In this document: one piece after another, positions 26,897 through 36,515 of the stretch
Layout of the letters: every line of letters starts with the position of its first letter
Position numbering within the stretch: the first letter of the stretch is position 1
Source of the DNA: Nitrobacter sp. Nb-311A
Lineage (GTDB): Bacteria > Pseudomonadota > Alphaproteobacteria > Rhizobiales > Xanthobacteraceae
NCBI RefSeq assembly: GCF_000152905.1
Contig: NZ_CH672417.1
Location: 195,585-259,584 of the forward strand
Direction: 5' to 3'
Length of the DNA: 64,000 nucleotides
Position numbers and translations under genes: made by a program
Notes under the pieces: generated by a model
Databases searched by the model: none
Told to the model about the DNA's origin: nothing
What the model saw: only the letters and a program-made list of their open reading frames with translations

Positions 26897-27910
26897 ATGC
26901 AGATAGGTATGATCGGGCTGGGACGAATGGGAGCCAACATCGTTCGCCGCCTGATGAAGAAGGGAGGCCATCACGTCGTCGCCTACGACATCAGCGAGCA
27001 GGCCGTCGCCGCGGTGGCCGCGGAGGGGGCCACATCCGCGACTGATCTCGAGGACTTCGTCCGCAAGCTCGAAAGGCCGCGCGCTGTCTGGATCATGCTG
27101 CCCGCCGGAGCGGTGACGGAATCCACCATCGCGACGATCGGCGGACTGCTCGACGGCGAGGATGTCGTCATCGATGGCGGCAACACCTTCTGGCAGGATG
27201 ATATCCGCCGCGCCGGAACGTTGCGCGAGAAGGGCATCCATTATGTCGATGTCGGCACCAGCGGCGGAGTCTGGGGCTTCGAACGCGGCTATTGCATGAT
27301 GATCGGCGGCGACAGGGCCGTGGTTGATCGTCTCGACCCGATTTTCGTATCGCTGGCGCCCGGCCGCGGCGACATTCCGAGAACGCCGAGCCGGGACGGC
27401 CGCGATCCGCGCGTCGAGCAAGGCTACCTCCACACCGGGCCCGTCGGCTCCGGTCATTTCGTCAAGATGATTCATAACGGTATCGAATATGGCCTGATGC
27501 AGGCCTATGCTGAAGGTTTCGACATCCTCAAGAACGCGAACATTCATGCGTTGCCGGAGCGGCATCGATTCAAGCTTGACCTCGCGGACATTGCCGAGGT
27601 CTGGCGCCGCGGCAGCGTCATTTCATCCTGGCTGCTGGATCTCACCGCTTCCGCGCTGGCCCGCAGCGACACTCTCGAAGCTTACTCGGGATTTGTCGCG
27701 GATTCCGGCGAGGGCCGCTGGACCGTTAACGCCGCCATTGATGAAGCCGTTCCCGCCGAGGTCCTGACGGCGGCGCTGTTCGCGCGATTTCGCTCGCGTC
27801 AGCAACACACGTTCGCGGAGAAAATCCTCTCGGCAATGCGAGAGGGATTCGGGGGACACAAGGAGCCGGGAGAAACCGATCCATCCGCGAAGGGGAGGAC
27901 CGCGAATTGA
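26897..27910 (+). CDS. gnd: 6-phosphogluconate dehydrogenase, decarboxylating (short form)
   Basis: A 337-residue enzyme that converts 6-phosphogluconate to ribulose 5-phosphate and CO2. It has an N-terminal Rossmann motif [15 protein letters not shown], the [20 protein letters not shown] stretch, and catalytic [19 protein letters not shown]. This short (~330 aa) form is the GndA/YqeC type, often NAD-preferring, rather than the ~470-residue enteric form. The ATG at 26897 follows GAAGGGA. Its stop overlaps the zwf start by 4 bases. Confidence 0.94.
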   Translation: MQIGMIGLGRMGANIVRRLMKKGGHHVVAYDISEQAVAAVAAEGATSATDLEDFVRKLERPRAVWIMLPAGAVTESTIATIGGLLDGEDVVIDGGNTFWQDDIRRAGTLREKGIHYVDVGTSGGVWGFERGYCMMIGGDRAVVDRLDPIFVSLAPGRGDIPRTPSRDGRDPRVEQGYLHTGPVGSGHFVKMIHNGIEYGLMQAYAEGFDILKNANIHALPERHRFKLDLADIAEVWRRGSVISSWLLDLTASALARSDTLEAYSGFVADSGEGRWTVNAAIDEAVPAEVLTAALFARFRSRQQHTFAEKILSAMREGFGGHKEPGETDPSAKGRTAN

Positions 27911-29424
27911 CTACGGCCGCACGCAACACCCCGCGCAAACCAGAGCCATGCTGCTTCGTCATTTTTGGCGTTACCGGAGACCTTACGCATCGCCTGATCA
28001 TTCCGGCACTCTACAATCTCGCCGAATCCGGCTTGATGCCCGAGCAGTTTTGTCTCGTCGGTGTCGTTCGCAAGCACACGTCGGAAAACGATCTCCGGCA
28101 AAGCTTGATGGAAGGATTGAAGAAACATGCGACGCGGCCGGTCAAAACCGAAATTGCCGAAAAAGTGCTGAACTGCCTGACATGCGTCGAAGCCGATCCC
28201 TCCGATCCCTCCTCCTTCGATGCGTTGAGCGGAGCCTGCGGAAGGCTTGAAACAAAAGCAGGGACGTGCGGCAATCGCCTGTTCTATCTTGCCGTGCCGC
28301 CGACAGCCTTTGCACCGATCGCAGAACAACTCGGCCGCGTCGGACTGCTGCGAGAGGCAAACGGTACATGGCGCCGTCTGGTGGTCGAAAAGCCGTTCGG
28401 TACCGATCTTGCTTCCGCCAGATCGCTCAACGCCAGACTGCTCAAGATCGCCAACGAACATCAGATCTACCGGATTGACCACTATCTCGGCAAGGAGACC
28501 GTCCAGAACATCCTCGTTCTGCGTTTCGCCAACGGCATGTTCGAGCCGATCTGGAATCGCAATCACATCGACCATATTCAGATCACCGTCGACGAAAAGC
28601 TGGCGGTCGGACATCGCGGCAGTTTTTACGACGCTACGGGAGCGCTGCGAGACATGGTGCCCAACCATCTGTTCCAGCTGCTATCGCTGGTGACGATGGA
28701 GCCGCCGACACGATTCGAAGCTCACTCGGTGCGTTCGCAGAAGGCGGAAGTGCTGGCCGCCATCCAGACGCAGACGCCGGAGGAGGCGCTGAGAAATTCG
28801 GTGCGCGGACAATACCACGCGGGCCATATCGGCGACGAGGCTGTCATCGATTATCGCAGCGCTCCCAACGTCAAGCCCGACAGCACCACCGAGACCTATG
28901 CGGCGCTGAAGCTGACCATCGACAACTGGCGATGGGCCGGCGTTCCGTTCTACCTGCGGACCGGCAAGGCGCTCGGCCTCAAGCGCACCGAGGTGGCCAT
29001 CAAGTTCAAGCAGGCGCCGTTCGCAATGTTTCGCTGCACGCCGGTGGACCAGTTATCGCACAACTATCTGGTCATCGGCATCGAGCCGGCCGAAGGCATC
29101 ACGATGCAATTCAACACCAAGGTGCCCGGCCCCTCGATCTCGATCGACGGCGTCGAGATGAAATTCCGCTACAAGGATTACTTCCACGCCGCGCCGAGCA
29201 CCGGCTATGAAACCCTGATCTACGATTGCATGACCGGCGACAACATCCTGTTTCAGCGCGCTGACGGCGTGGAGGCCGGCTGGCAGGCAGTGCAGCCGTT
29301 CCTCGATGCCTGGAAGAACGCCGGCGCGGACGGGCTGGTCGGCTACGAGGCGGGCAGCGAGGGTCCCTGTGAGGCCAACGAGCTGCTGGCGCGGGACGGC
29401 AACCAGTGGCGCAAGCTGACATGA
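27907..29424 (+). CDS. zwf: Glucose-6-phosphate 1-dehydrogenase
   Basis: A 505-residue Zwf, first enzyme of the oxidative pentose phosphate route. It has the coenzyme motif [19 protein letters not shown], the active-site [13 protein letters not shown] near residue 197 and the later [17 protein letters not shown]-like segment ([13 protein letters not shown]). The start is TTG at 27907, overlapping the gnd stop (TTGA) and placed 8 bases after GGGGAGG. The next gene overlaps by 4 bases. Confidence 0.95.
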   Translation: MTTAARNTPRKPEPCCFVIFGVTGDLTHRLIIPALYNLAESGLMPEQFCLVGVVRKHTSENDLRQSLMEGLKKHATRPVKTEIAEKVLNCLTCVEADPSDPSSFDALSGACGRLETKAGTCGNRLFYLAVPPTAFAPIAEQLGRVGLLREANGTWRRLVVEKPFGTDLASARSLNARLLKIANEHQIYRIDHYLGKETVQNILVLRFANGMFEPIWNRNHIDHIQITVDEKLAVGHRGSFYDATGALRDMVPNHLFQLLSLVTMEPPTRFEAHSVRSQKAEVLAAIQTQTPEEALRNSVRGQYHAGHIGDEAVIDYRSAPNVKPDSTTETYAALKLTIDNWRWAGVPFYLRTGKALGLKRTEVAIKFKQAPFAMFRCTPVDQLSHNYLVIGIEPAEGITMQFNTKVPGPSISIDGVEMKFRYKDYFHAAPSTGYETLIYDCMTGDNILFQRADGVEAGWQAVQPFLDAWKNAGADGLVGYEAGSEGPCEANELLARDGNQWRKLT

Positions 29425-30161
29425 CATTTGCTGAGGCCGACCGCAGGTTTCAGGTCCTGCCGGATGCGGAGGCAGTCGCAATAGAAGCCGCGGAACGAAT
29501 AATTTCCCTGACGTCTGAGTATGCGACGCGGCCGGCGATCTGCCTGACCGGCGGTTCCGGTCCGAAGGCGCTCTACGCGCTGCTGGGAAGCCCGCCCTAT
29601 CGTTCGCGCATCGCCTGGGACCGCGTTCACTGGTTCATGGGCGACGAGCGTTTCGTGAGCGCGGACGACAAGCGCAACAACATGGCGATGGCCAGAGAGC
29701 TTTTCCTGAACCGTTGCGCCCCGCCGGGCAATATCCATCCCATACCGACAAACGCTCTTGATCCGGATATGGCAGCGCGGCTTTACGAGCGTGAACTCCA
29801 AACGTTTTACGGAGCACGTCGTCTCGATCCAGCCAAACCGCTTTTCGATCTCGTTTTGATGGGGCTTGGACCGGACGGCCACACGGCCTCGTTGTTTCCG
29901 GAAGATCGGGCGCTCGACGAGACCGAACGATGGGTCGTCGGCGTGGACCACGCGCACGTCGAACCTTTTGTTCCCCGCGTCACCCTGACCCTTCCGGCGC
30001 TCGCCTCCTCGCGCGAGATGCTGTTTCTCGTCACCGGCGAAGCCAAGCACGGCATCCTCACGAAAGTCATGACGGGTACCGATCTGCCCGGTACGCGCGC
30101 GCGTTCCAACGGCATCACGACGTGGCTGATTGATGCCGCGGCTGCGGGGGCGCCACCGTGA
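29421..30161 (+). CDS. pgl: 6-phosphogluconolactonase
   Basis: A 246-residue DevB-type lactonase that hydrolyses 6-phosphogluconolactone. It has the LTGGSGPKALYALL phosphate-binding loop, the VHWFMGDERFV stretch, and LVLMGLGPDGHTASLFP near residue 150, all diagnostic. It starts at the ATG overlapping the zwf stop and overlaps gntK by 4 bases. Confidence 0.95.
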   Translation: MTFAEADRRFQVLPDAEAVAIEAAERIISLTSEYATRPAICLTGGSGPKALYALLGSPPYRSRIAWDRVHWFMGDERFVSADDKRNNMAMARELFLNRCAPPGNIHPIPTNALDPDMAARLYERELQTFYGARRLDPAKPLFDLVLMGLGPDGHTASLFPEDRALDETERWVVGVDHAHVEPFVPRVTLTLPALASSREMLFLVTGEAKHGILTKVMTGTDLPGTRARSNGITTWLIDAAAAGAPP

Positions 30162-30691
30162 ATGCGGGCGGAGATGCCGCCTTTTGCGCGCTGATCGTCA
30201 TGGGCGTGTCCGGATCGGGTAAAAGTACCATTGCGGATGCGCTGGGAGAACGGCTGGGATGGATCGTCGACGATGCCGACCGTTTTCATTCACAGAACAA
30301 TATCGATAAAATGCGCGCCGGCATGGCGTTGACCGATGACGACAGGCGGCCGTGGCTGCGCGCCGTCGCCGCCGAGATCGGCCGCAGGCGCGCAGACGGG
30401 ACGAGCGTGATCATGGCTTGCTCCGCGCTCAAGCGCGCCTATCGCGATATTCTCGTGCAGGGCCGCAACGACACCCGCATCGTCTACCTGCGCGGCGACA
30501 AGAGCCTGATCACGAGCCGTCTCAAGGCGAGACGCGATCATTTCATGCCGCAGGGGTTGCTCGCGAGTCAGTTCGCAATACTGGAGGAGCCTACGGAGGA
30601 TGAGCGACCTATCGTTGTCGACATCGACGCGAGTGTGGATGAAATTGCCGATCGAATCATCAGTATGCTCGCGGACTGCATCATATCATGA
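30158..30691 (+). CDS. gntK: Gluconokinase
   Basis: A 177-residue P-loop kinase that makes 6-phosphogluconate from gluconate. Walker A is GVSGSGKST (residues 12-20), followed by WIVDDADRFHSQNNIDKM, ALTDDDRRPWL and ACSALKRAYRD, all typical of GntK. It starts with GTG overlapping the pgl stop. Gluconate could feed directly into Gnd coded two genes upstream. Its stop overlaps the start of the broken HAD gene. Confidence 0.93.
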   Translation: MNAGGDAAFCALIVMGVSGSGKSTIADALGERLGWIVDDADRFHSQNNIDKMRAGMALTDDDRRPWLRAVAAEIGRRRADGTSVIMACSALKRAYRDILVQGRNDTRIVYLRGDKSLITSRLKARRDHFMPQGLLASQFAILEEPTEDERPIVVDIDASVDEIADRIISMLADCIIS

Positions 30692-31118
30692 ACCGCATTT
30701 CCCTCGTGATTTCGGACGTTGACGGAAGTCTGCTTACGCCCGACAAACGTCTGACGGAAGTTGCGATCCAGGCGGTGAAAGACTTGCCGAAAGGAATATC
30801 CGCTTCACGATCACCAGCAGCCGCCCGCCCTTGGGCATGCGAATGCTGATCGAGCCGCTCGACATCACACCCGCCGGAGAGGACAAGAGCACATTTGTGG
30901 AGGCGATGGCGAAGCACCTCGACATTTCAACGCGCAACATCGCGACGATCGGAGACATGCGGAACGATTTAGCCATGTTCGCCAAGAGCGGCCTGTCATT
31001 TGCCATGGGCAATGCCGAAGACAACGTGAAAGCGCAAGCCACCTGTGTCACCGGAAGCAATGAAAACGACGGTTTTGCCGAAGCGGTCGATCAGATCCTC
31101 GCCATCGATAGCCGTTAA
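30688..31118 (+). pseudogene. HAD-family (Cof-type) phosphatase gene, frameshifted and internally deleted
   Basis: The reading from the ATG at 30688 begins MNRISLVISDVDGSLLTPDK, the catalytic DxD motif of a Cof-type HAD phosphatase, but soon runs out of frame and stops. A second frame from about 30795 continues with IRFTITSSRPPLGMRMLIEP, then jumps straight to LDITPAGEDKSTFVEAMA and IATIGDMRNDLAMFAKSG, the C-terminal HAD motifs. Intact relatives are about 260-270 residues; here the cap domain (roughly 130 residues) is missing and one frameshift separates the N-terminal piece. Overlap with gntK shows it was part of the sugar operon. A sequencing error could explain the frameshift but not the deletion. 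Confidence 0.85.
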
Positions 31119-32908
31119 GCCCTTGCCCGCTGCATCGCCGGTTTGCGTGCCGCGTTGAGATTATGGATAGTGTTGACGAGCGCAATGTGGGTCAGCGCCT
31201 GCGGAAAATTTCCGGTCATGCGACGAGCAACCGTATCATATTCCTCCGACAGCAGGCCAAGATCGTTCGCTACCCCCGCGACCCGATTCAGCAACAACTC
31301 GGCGCGTTCGGTATCGCCGCACAGGACATAGGCGTCGGCGAGCCAGAGCGTGCAAGCCAGAAAGGCTCCCTCGATCGGCGGCTGTTCGTCAGTCACCGCG
31401 CGCGGATCATGCCTGAGCACGAAACCATCCGGCATCAGATGCTTCTCCACGGCCGCCAGCGTTCCCGCAACACGCGGATCGGAAGCCGGCAGGAAGCCTA
31501 CCGACGGAATAAGGAGCGTGCTGGCATCAAGCAGATTCGAGCCGTAGGACTCGACGAAGGTGTTTTGTTCGCGATCAAAACCCTTTTCGCAGACGTCGCG
31601 ATGGATTGTCTCGCGAAGCTCGCGCCAACGCTCGACCGGCCCCTCAAATCCGAAATCCTCCACGCTCTTGATGCCGCGGTCGAACGCCACCCAGACCAGC
31701 ACCTTCGACGAGACATAGTGCCTGCCCGGCCCCCTCCGCTCCCAGATGCCTGAATCCGTTTCGTTCCAGATCCGGCCGAGATGCTCGAGCAGATTGCATT
31801 CCAGCGCCCAGGTCGGCTCGTTCAACTTGAGGTTCGCCTCCCTCGACTGGTGAAACACGTCCATCAGTTCGCCGAAGACATCAAGCTGTAGCTGGGCATG
31901 CGCCGCATTTCCGATCCTGACCGGCCGCGCACCCTCATAGCCAGGCAGCCAGTCCGCCTCCCATTCGGTGAGACGACGTTGTCCGAGGATGCCATACATG
32001 ATCTGCATATCGGAGGGCGAGCCTGCGACGGATCGCAACAGCCAATCATGCCATTCCGAAGCCTCATCGTAATAGCCGCTGTTCATCAGCGCGAGGAGCG
32101 TGAAGGTCGCGTCGCGCAGCCAGCAGAACCGGTAATCCCAATTGCGTGCGCCGCCGAGCTTTTCGGGAAGCGAGGTTGTCGGCGCCGCGACAATGCCGCC
32201 GGAGGGCGCATAGATCATGGCTTTCAAGGCGACCAGCGAGCGCATCGCGAGATCACGATACGGACCGTCATAGTCGAACTTGTCACACCACTTCCGCCAG
32301 AACGCCTCCGTGTCCCGCAACGCCTTCGCAGGGTCGATCGGAGCTGGCACGGCAAGATGCGATGCGGCGTAGGCCATGACGAACGGAATCGTCTGCCCGG
32401 CGCTGACCTCGAAGTCAGCGACAGTCGTCATGTTCTCGCCGTGGGTCGCGACCGGCGTTCGTAACACCAGCATGTCAGGTCCGCATATGGCAAGCAGGGC
32501 CCTGTCCTCCGTGCGGCGGACCCACGGCACGTTCTTACCGAAACCGAACCGGATCACCAGATCCATGCGCATCTTCACGCGGCCACGGTCCCCCCGGACG
32601 AGGCGGACGATGTCGGACTCCATGTCGCGCGGCGGCATGAAATCGATCAAGGTGACAGCGCCGCCGTCGGTCTCAAACCGCGTCTCCAGGATAAGACCGT
32701 CTCCGCGATAGTCGTGACTCGATCGCTCGATTTTTTCCGAAGGAGCGATCCGCCAATGGCCGTTGCGCTCATCGCCCAGAAGGGCGGAAAAACAGGCATC
32801 AGAATCGAAGCACGGCCAGCAAAGCCAGTCGAGCGACCCTGTCCGGTCCACGAGCGCAACGGTCTCGCCGTCGCCGATAATTCCGTAGTCTTCAATGTTG
32901 CTGGGCAA
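31115..32908 (-). CDS. Glycoside hydrolase family 15 protein (glucoamylase/trehalase-like)
   Basis: A 597-residue protein with an N-terminal beta-rich part (IEDYGIIGDGETVALVDRTG, SLDWLCWPCFDSDACFSALL) and a catalytic (alpha/alpha)6 part with GGARNWDYRFCWLRDATFTL near residue 250 and PIEGAFLACTLWLADAY near 525. These GH15 proteins hydrolyse alpha-glucosides such as trehalose or maltooligosaccharides. No signal peptide, so it is cytoplasmic. It converges on the HAD pseudogene, with stop codons overlapping. Confidence 0.92.
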   Translation of the reverse strand: MPSNIEDYGIIGDGETVALVDRTGSLDWLCWPCFDSDACFSALLGDERNGHWRIAPSEKIERSSHDYRGDGLILETRFETDGGAVTLIDFMPPRDMESDIVRLVRGDRGRVKMRMDLVIRFGFGKNVPWVRRTEDRALLAICGPDMLVLRTPVATHGENMTTVADFEVSAGQTIPFVMAYAASHLAVPAPIDPAKALRDTEAFWRKWCDKFDYDGPYRDLAMRSLVALKAMIYAPSGGIVAAPTTSLPEKLGGARNWDYRFCWLRDATFTLLALMNSGYYDEASEWHDWLLRSVAGSPSDMQIMYGILGQRRLTEWEADWLPGYEGARPVRIGNAAHAQLQLDVFGELMDVFHQSREANLKLNEPTWALECNLLEHLGRIWNETDSGIWERRGPGRHYVSSKVLVWVAFDRGIKSVEDFGFEGPVERWRELRETIHRDVCEKGFDREQNTFVESYGSNLLDASTLLIPSVGFLPASDPRVAGTLAAVEKHLMPDGFVLRHDPRAVTDEQPPIEGAFLACTLWLADAYVLCGDTERAELLLNRVAGVANDLGLLSEEYDTVARRMTGNFPQALTHIALVNTIHNLNAARKPAMQRARA

Positions 32909-33070
32909 TTTGCAAAACTCGGCAGGTAAGCTGGAGGCGAAATGATGGAATGCTAATATTATTCATCACCGGGTCGTTGGCCATCCCGCCCGACGAATCT
33001 TCCTGGAAAAGAATCTCATGCCGAGAGCCTTCCCGCATGTGATTGACTCAGAAGCCGGGCCCTCAGATTG

Positions 33071-33130
33071 GATTTGACGCGTCTTCTTCACGTCAATCGG
33101 GCATCCACTTCGCTCGAAAACACTATAGCG
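33071..33130. repeat. Intergenic repeat, family 1
   Basis: A copy in the same orientation as 481-538: GATTTGACGCGTCTTCTTCACG at the left, then CACTTCGCTCGAAAACACTATAGCG at the right. It lies in the 317-base gap between the GH15 start and the GGDEF-EAL stop, just ahead of a second repeat type at 33178. No gene is seen in this gap. Confidence 0.8.
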
Positions 33131-33177
33131 TCTGTTTCAATTGCGTTGAATCGGACTCGTCGCTTATCTTTTTGTTT

Positions 33178-33226
33178 GAGCATGATCTTTTCCGGAAACC
33201 GGTTTCCACTTTTCGGGATCATGCTC
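33178..33226. repeat. Palindromic intergenic repeat, family 2 (GAGCATGATC...GATCATGCTC)
   Basis: A 49-bp element with perfect outer arms GAGCATGATC / GATCATGCTC and an inner palindrome GGAAACCGGTTTCC. This pattern is a well-known short repeat in Rhizobiales genomes, from memory. Its end touches the stop codon of the GGDEF-EAL gene, so it probably serves as the 3' hairpin of that transcript. Only one copy is seen in this window. Confidence 0.85.
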
Positions 33227-35094
33227 TAACGGCTGTAGCCGTTGGCACGGGAATAAACCTGACGATTTTCCTGCAGGGGCCGATTGTCTGAGCTGGCGGG
33301 TCGTTTGCTCGCCGCGAGCCTGTCCGACACGAGATCTTCGAGGAAGACGGGCTCGGAGAAATAGAAGCCCTGCGCGTATTTAATCCGCGTCGCCGCCTGC
33401 AAATAAGCAAGCTCTTCGAACTTCTCGACACCTTCCGCGATCACCGCCATTCCCAAGGCTTCGCCGAGAGATTCAATAGCCTTCAGAATACCCTGGCTGC
33501 GCGGACGTTTGTGGATATCGACAATGAACGACCGGTCGATCTTGATTTCATCGGCGGTGATATCGGCGAGAGCCGACAGGGACGAATATCCGATTCCGAA
33601 ATCATCGATGGAGATTCTGACGCCCAGTCTTCGCAGGACAGGCAGGATTTCCGTCTGGAAACGGGTCTTCGCCACGAACGCATCTTCGGTAACCTCGACG
33701 ATGAATCGCGTCGCACAGCCGGTCTTCTCCAGCGCTCGCGCGAAGGACGTCATGAACACCACGTTGCCGGCCTGCTTGGCGGCGACGTTGATGCTGATGC
33801 TGACGCCGGAGCCGAACGCCTCGTCGATGAGATCGATGGATCTCATGATTTCGGCTAAAACCAGATGCGTTAACTCGTCGATTAGACCGAGTTCGATCGC
33901 AAGATCAACGAACGTTCCAGGCGCCTGGATGATACCGTCATCACTGCGCAGCCGAACCAGCGCCTCGATGCCCTTGATCTGTTGGGTTTTGATGTCCACC
34001 TTGGGCTGGAACGCGCAACAGAACCGCTTGTCGAGAATCGCGAGCCGCAGCGACTGCTCGATTTCCATCCGGAGCAGAGCCTCGCGCTGCATCGCCGAGT
34101 CGAAAATGGCTGCTCCGCCCTTCGTTTCGTTCTTGATTTGATACATCGCGGTGTCGGCGTTCTGCCGCAGAACCTCGTAGTTGTCGCCTTGATCCGGGTA
34201 GATGCTCACCCCGATCGATGCGGACGCGAACAGCTCCGATCCGTCGATAAAAAATGGCGCCTTAAGCCGCTGCAGCAGAAATTCAATGTATTCGGCGAGT
34301 TCAGCGTCGCTCTGGACCGGGTTGAGCAGGAGCAGAAACTCGTCGCCGCTGATCCGGGACAGCATATCGGTGGTACGAAGGCCGAGGCCCAGACGCCTGG
34401 CGACCTCGATCAGGAGTTCGTCACCGGATGCATGGCCGTAATAATCGTTGATGTGTTTGAAGTTGTCGATATCGAGAAATGCAACCGCAAATCTGACGGG
34501 ATGCTCTCCTTCGCGAATGAGGCTGTTGGCGTGCTGTTCGATGACACGCCGCGTCGGCAAGCCCGTCAGCTCGTCATAGTATGCAGAACGGAAGAGTTCC
34601 TCCTCGATGGCCTTTTGGCGGCTGATATCGATTGAACTCGATAGCACAAGCTTTCTGTTCGAGATCAGGACAGGCTCATGCGTGGTCAGATAGATCTTCG
34701 TCGCATAATCCGTTCGAATGAGTTCTTCGAATGTCCTTCTCACGCCCGATTGCAGCACCCCGCGAGCGAGATTTATGCGATCATTCAACTCCTTTGAGGG
34801 AAGCGGCGCGCCTGGCGAGGCTTCGACGATGTCATGCGCGGGCACATTGAACTGGGCTGCGGCGGCGGCGTTGACGAATACGAAATTTCCTTGCTCGTCC
34901 TGAACCGTCACGCTTGTCGGCAACAATCCGACAACTTCATTCAGGAAATTCAGTCGAGAGGAATCCCCGGCCTCAAAGCAAAGATCATTCAGTTCTGTCT
35001 CGGACCTCCCGGGGAGACGCAGTCCACTGTCACTGGCGACAACAGAAAATTCGTTTCGCTCAGGCACGCCGGACATGAACTTTTCAACCTTCAC
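33226..35094 (-). CDS. PAS-GGDEF-EAL cyclic-di-GMP signalling protein
   Basis: A 622-residue soluble protein. Residues about 48-165 form a PAS-like sensor, 165-330 a GGDEF domain (YYDELTGLPTR, DIDNFKHIND) and 355-600 an EAL phosphodiesterase domain. The cyclase motif reads SGDEF (249-253) instead of GGDEF, which may or may not be active. The EAL half keeps its key motifs: EALVRL, IDDFGIGYSSL, IKIDRSFI and IAEGVE. Degradation of c-di-GMP is therefore the safer prediction. It starts with GTG at 35094; an ATG at 35076 is an alternative. There are no membrane helices. Confidence 0.9.
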   Translation of the reverse strand: MKVEKFMSGVPERNEFSVVASDSGLRLPGRSETELNDLCFEAGDSSRLNFLNEVVGLLPTSVTVQDEQGNFVFVNAAAAAQFNVPAHDIVEASPGAPLPSKELNDRINLARGVLQSGVRRTFEELIRTDYATKIYLTTHEPVLISNRKLVLSSSIDISRQKAIEEELFRSAYYDELTGLPTRRVIEQHANSLIREGEHPVRFAVAFLDIDNFKHINDYYGHASGDELLIEVARRLGLGLRTTDMLSRISGDEFLLLLNPVQSDAELAEYIEFLLQRLKAPFFIDGSELFASASIGVSIYPDQGDNYEVLRQNADTAMYQIKNETKGGAAIFDSAMQREALLRMEIEQSLRLAILDKRFCCAFQPKVDIKTQQIKGIEALVRLRSDDGIIQAPGTFVDLAIELGLIDELTHLVLAEIMRSIDLIDEAFGSGVSISINVAAKQAGNVVFMTSFARALEKTGCATRFIVEVTEDAFVAKTRFQTEILPVLRRLGVRISIDDFGIGYSSLSALADITADEIKIDRSFIVDIHKRPRSQGILKAIESLGEALGMAVIAEGVEKFEELAYLQAATRIKYAQGFYFSEPVFLEDLVSDRLAASKRPASSDNRPLQENRQVYSRANGYSR

Positions 35095-35521
35095 CGCGCC
35101 TGAAAGGGGAAAGCTCCCGGACTCTCAGGCTCTTGCGGGCAACAACGGCGGTCGCGGTCACGTACAGCGCCACCTTCTGCCTTCACAAGAAGCGAATACT
35201 CCGCCACGTTGTAGGTTTAGTTAAATCGAATGCATAAACACGGCTGCACTTTCCACATCAGATGCAGCGCCGCTCATGCCCGCTTCAGATTATTGTTGCA
35301 AATACATGAACCGGTATTGAATTCGCCGCTCCGAAGACGCGAGCGTCTTCGTTCGCGACAATCAGGAGATGAGGAAAATTCGCGCATAGGTTGGAATAAG
35401 CCAGCTCTCGAGCACATCGAGCCGCCGCTTGAACAAATGCTTCACCCAAGCTTCGCTAAATTTGACGTCCTGATGCCGTTTGACGTGGAGCGCCCAGGAC
35501 GCTCCACGTCGAAACCCAACA
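35095..35521. other. Intergenic region with two hairpins between nirK and the GGDEF-EAL gene
   Basis: No convincing gene is seen in these 427 bases; a plus-strand reading of ~115 codons (35230-35577) runs into the end of nirK and has no family features. The region holds the hairpin after nirK (35482-35510), a perfect 20-bp palindrome CGAAGACGCGAGCGTCTTCG at 35332-35351, and the presumed promoter of the GGDEF-EAL gene near 35150-35300. Confidence 0.6.
35482..35510 (-). terminator. Hairpin after nirK, terminator-like
   Basis: A perfect 11-bp inverted repeat GACGTGGAGCG / CGCTCCACGTC with a 7-base loop starts 12 bases past the nirK stop. There is no T tract on the minus strand side, so it may protect the 3' end or need Rho. 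Confidence 0.6.
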
Positions 35522-36472
35522 TCAGCGCACGAGAATCTTGTCTCCGCGGCCCATCGAGGGATCAGCCTTATTGCTGATCATAAGGATCGCGATACCGCCA
35601 GTCAGCGCGGCGCGCATGGAGTGATTCACAAGCGCATATGCGCCCTCCTTCGGGGAAATAAGGTCGAAGGTCGCAGCGTCGCCTGGCGCCAAGGTATAAT
35701 TCTGCATCCCAACCATCACGTTCTTCGGGTTGCCCGAGGGATAGACCCGGTCCCAGATGCCAGCGATCGGATGGAATCCGGAAAACTCGTTGGGGCCGGC
35801 ATTGACCATATAGACACGCACGCGTTCGCCGGGCCTGGCTTCGAGAGTCTGCGTCGCATGTTCATCATGCACGGGGTCATACTGGAACGGCACAGCATTG
35901 AAGGCATTACGCTTCCACTTGTTCGCCATCATGCTGTCGACGTCTTCGGGATTTTCAAAAATCTGATGCTCGATCAGGACATATTCACGGTCCGCCTTGG
36001 GCATCGCATTGGGGTCTTTCGGATCGATGATGACCACTCCGAACATGCCCCGGGCGATGTGCTGGATCATCGGATCCGATCCGCAATGATAGAAGAACAC
36101 GCCGGCGTGTTCCGGAACGTACGAGAAGGTCTTGGTCTCGCCGGGTTTGATTGATGCGAAATCCGTCAGAACATCCGAGCGCGCGGAGTGCATGTCGATC
36201 GAATGCGACTTCTTGTTCGCGGCATCGTTCTTCAAGGTAAACTCGATGGTATCTCCTTCTGTCGCCCGGATTATGGGACCGGGAACCTGACCGTTGAAGG
36301 TCCAGGCGGCGACGGTGTTGCCCTGATTATCGAGCGGGACCGTCGTTTCCTTGGCGACCAGTTCGATCTTGACGGTCTTGGCCTGGGCCGCGGTGATCGT
36401 GGCGCCGGCAAGAACCATGACGGCCGCCACGCTTCCCGCGATGGCGCCGTTCTTCAAACGTGCAGTGGTCAT
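35522..36472 (-). CDS. nirK: Copper-containing nitrite reductase (NO-forming)
   Basis: A 316-residue two-cupredoxin NirK that reduces nitrite to NO in the periplasm. A signal peptide is seen (cleavage near AAQA). Type 1 copper ligands: H90, C130, H138, M143. Type 2 copper ligands: H95, H129, H284. Catalytic Asp93 (in IDMH) and His234 are present. It is the last gene of ncgA-ncgB-ncgC-nirK, 43 bases after the monoheme cytochrome, an order known from Nitrosomonas europaea, where the cluster is NsrR-controlled. In a nitrite oxidiser it could act in NO production or nitrite tolerance rather than full denitrification. Confidence 0.95.
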   Translation of the reverse strand: MTTARLKNGAIAGSVAAVMVLAGATITAAQAKTVKIELVAKETTVPLDNQGNTVAAWTFNGQVPGPIIRATEGDTIEFTLKNDAANKKSHSIDMHSARSDVLTDFASIKPGETKTFSYVPEHAGVFFYHCGSDPMIQHIARGMFGVVIIDPKDPNAMPKADREYVLIEHQIFENPEDVDSMMANKWKRNAFNAVPFQYDPVHDEHATQTLEARPGERVRVYMVNAGPNEFSGFHPIAGIWDRVYPSGNPKNVMVGMQNYTLAPGDAATFDLISPKEGAYALVNHSMRAALTGGIAILMISNKADPSMGRGDKILVR

Positions 36473-36515
36473 TGAAATCGCTCTCCCTTCCTTTGGAATG
36501 ACTTCGCTGTTGGAT

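Noticed and set aside
35100-35170. Glycine- or c-di-GMP-riboswitch-like leader of the GGDEF-EAL gene
   Set aside because: A short CCTGA/TCAGG stem and GGGAG are present, but the conserved riboswitch core bases are not found.
35230-35577. 115-codon plus-strand frame between the GGDEF-EAL gene and nirK
   Set aside because: It runs into the end of nirK, crosses both hairpins, and has no ribosome site or family motif.
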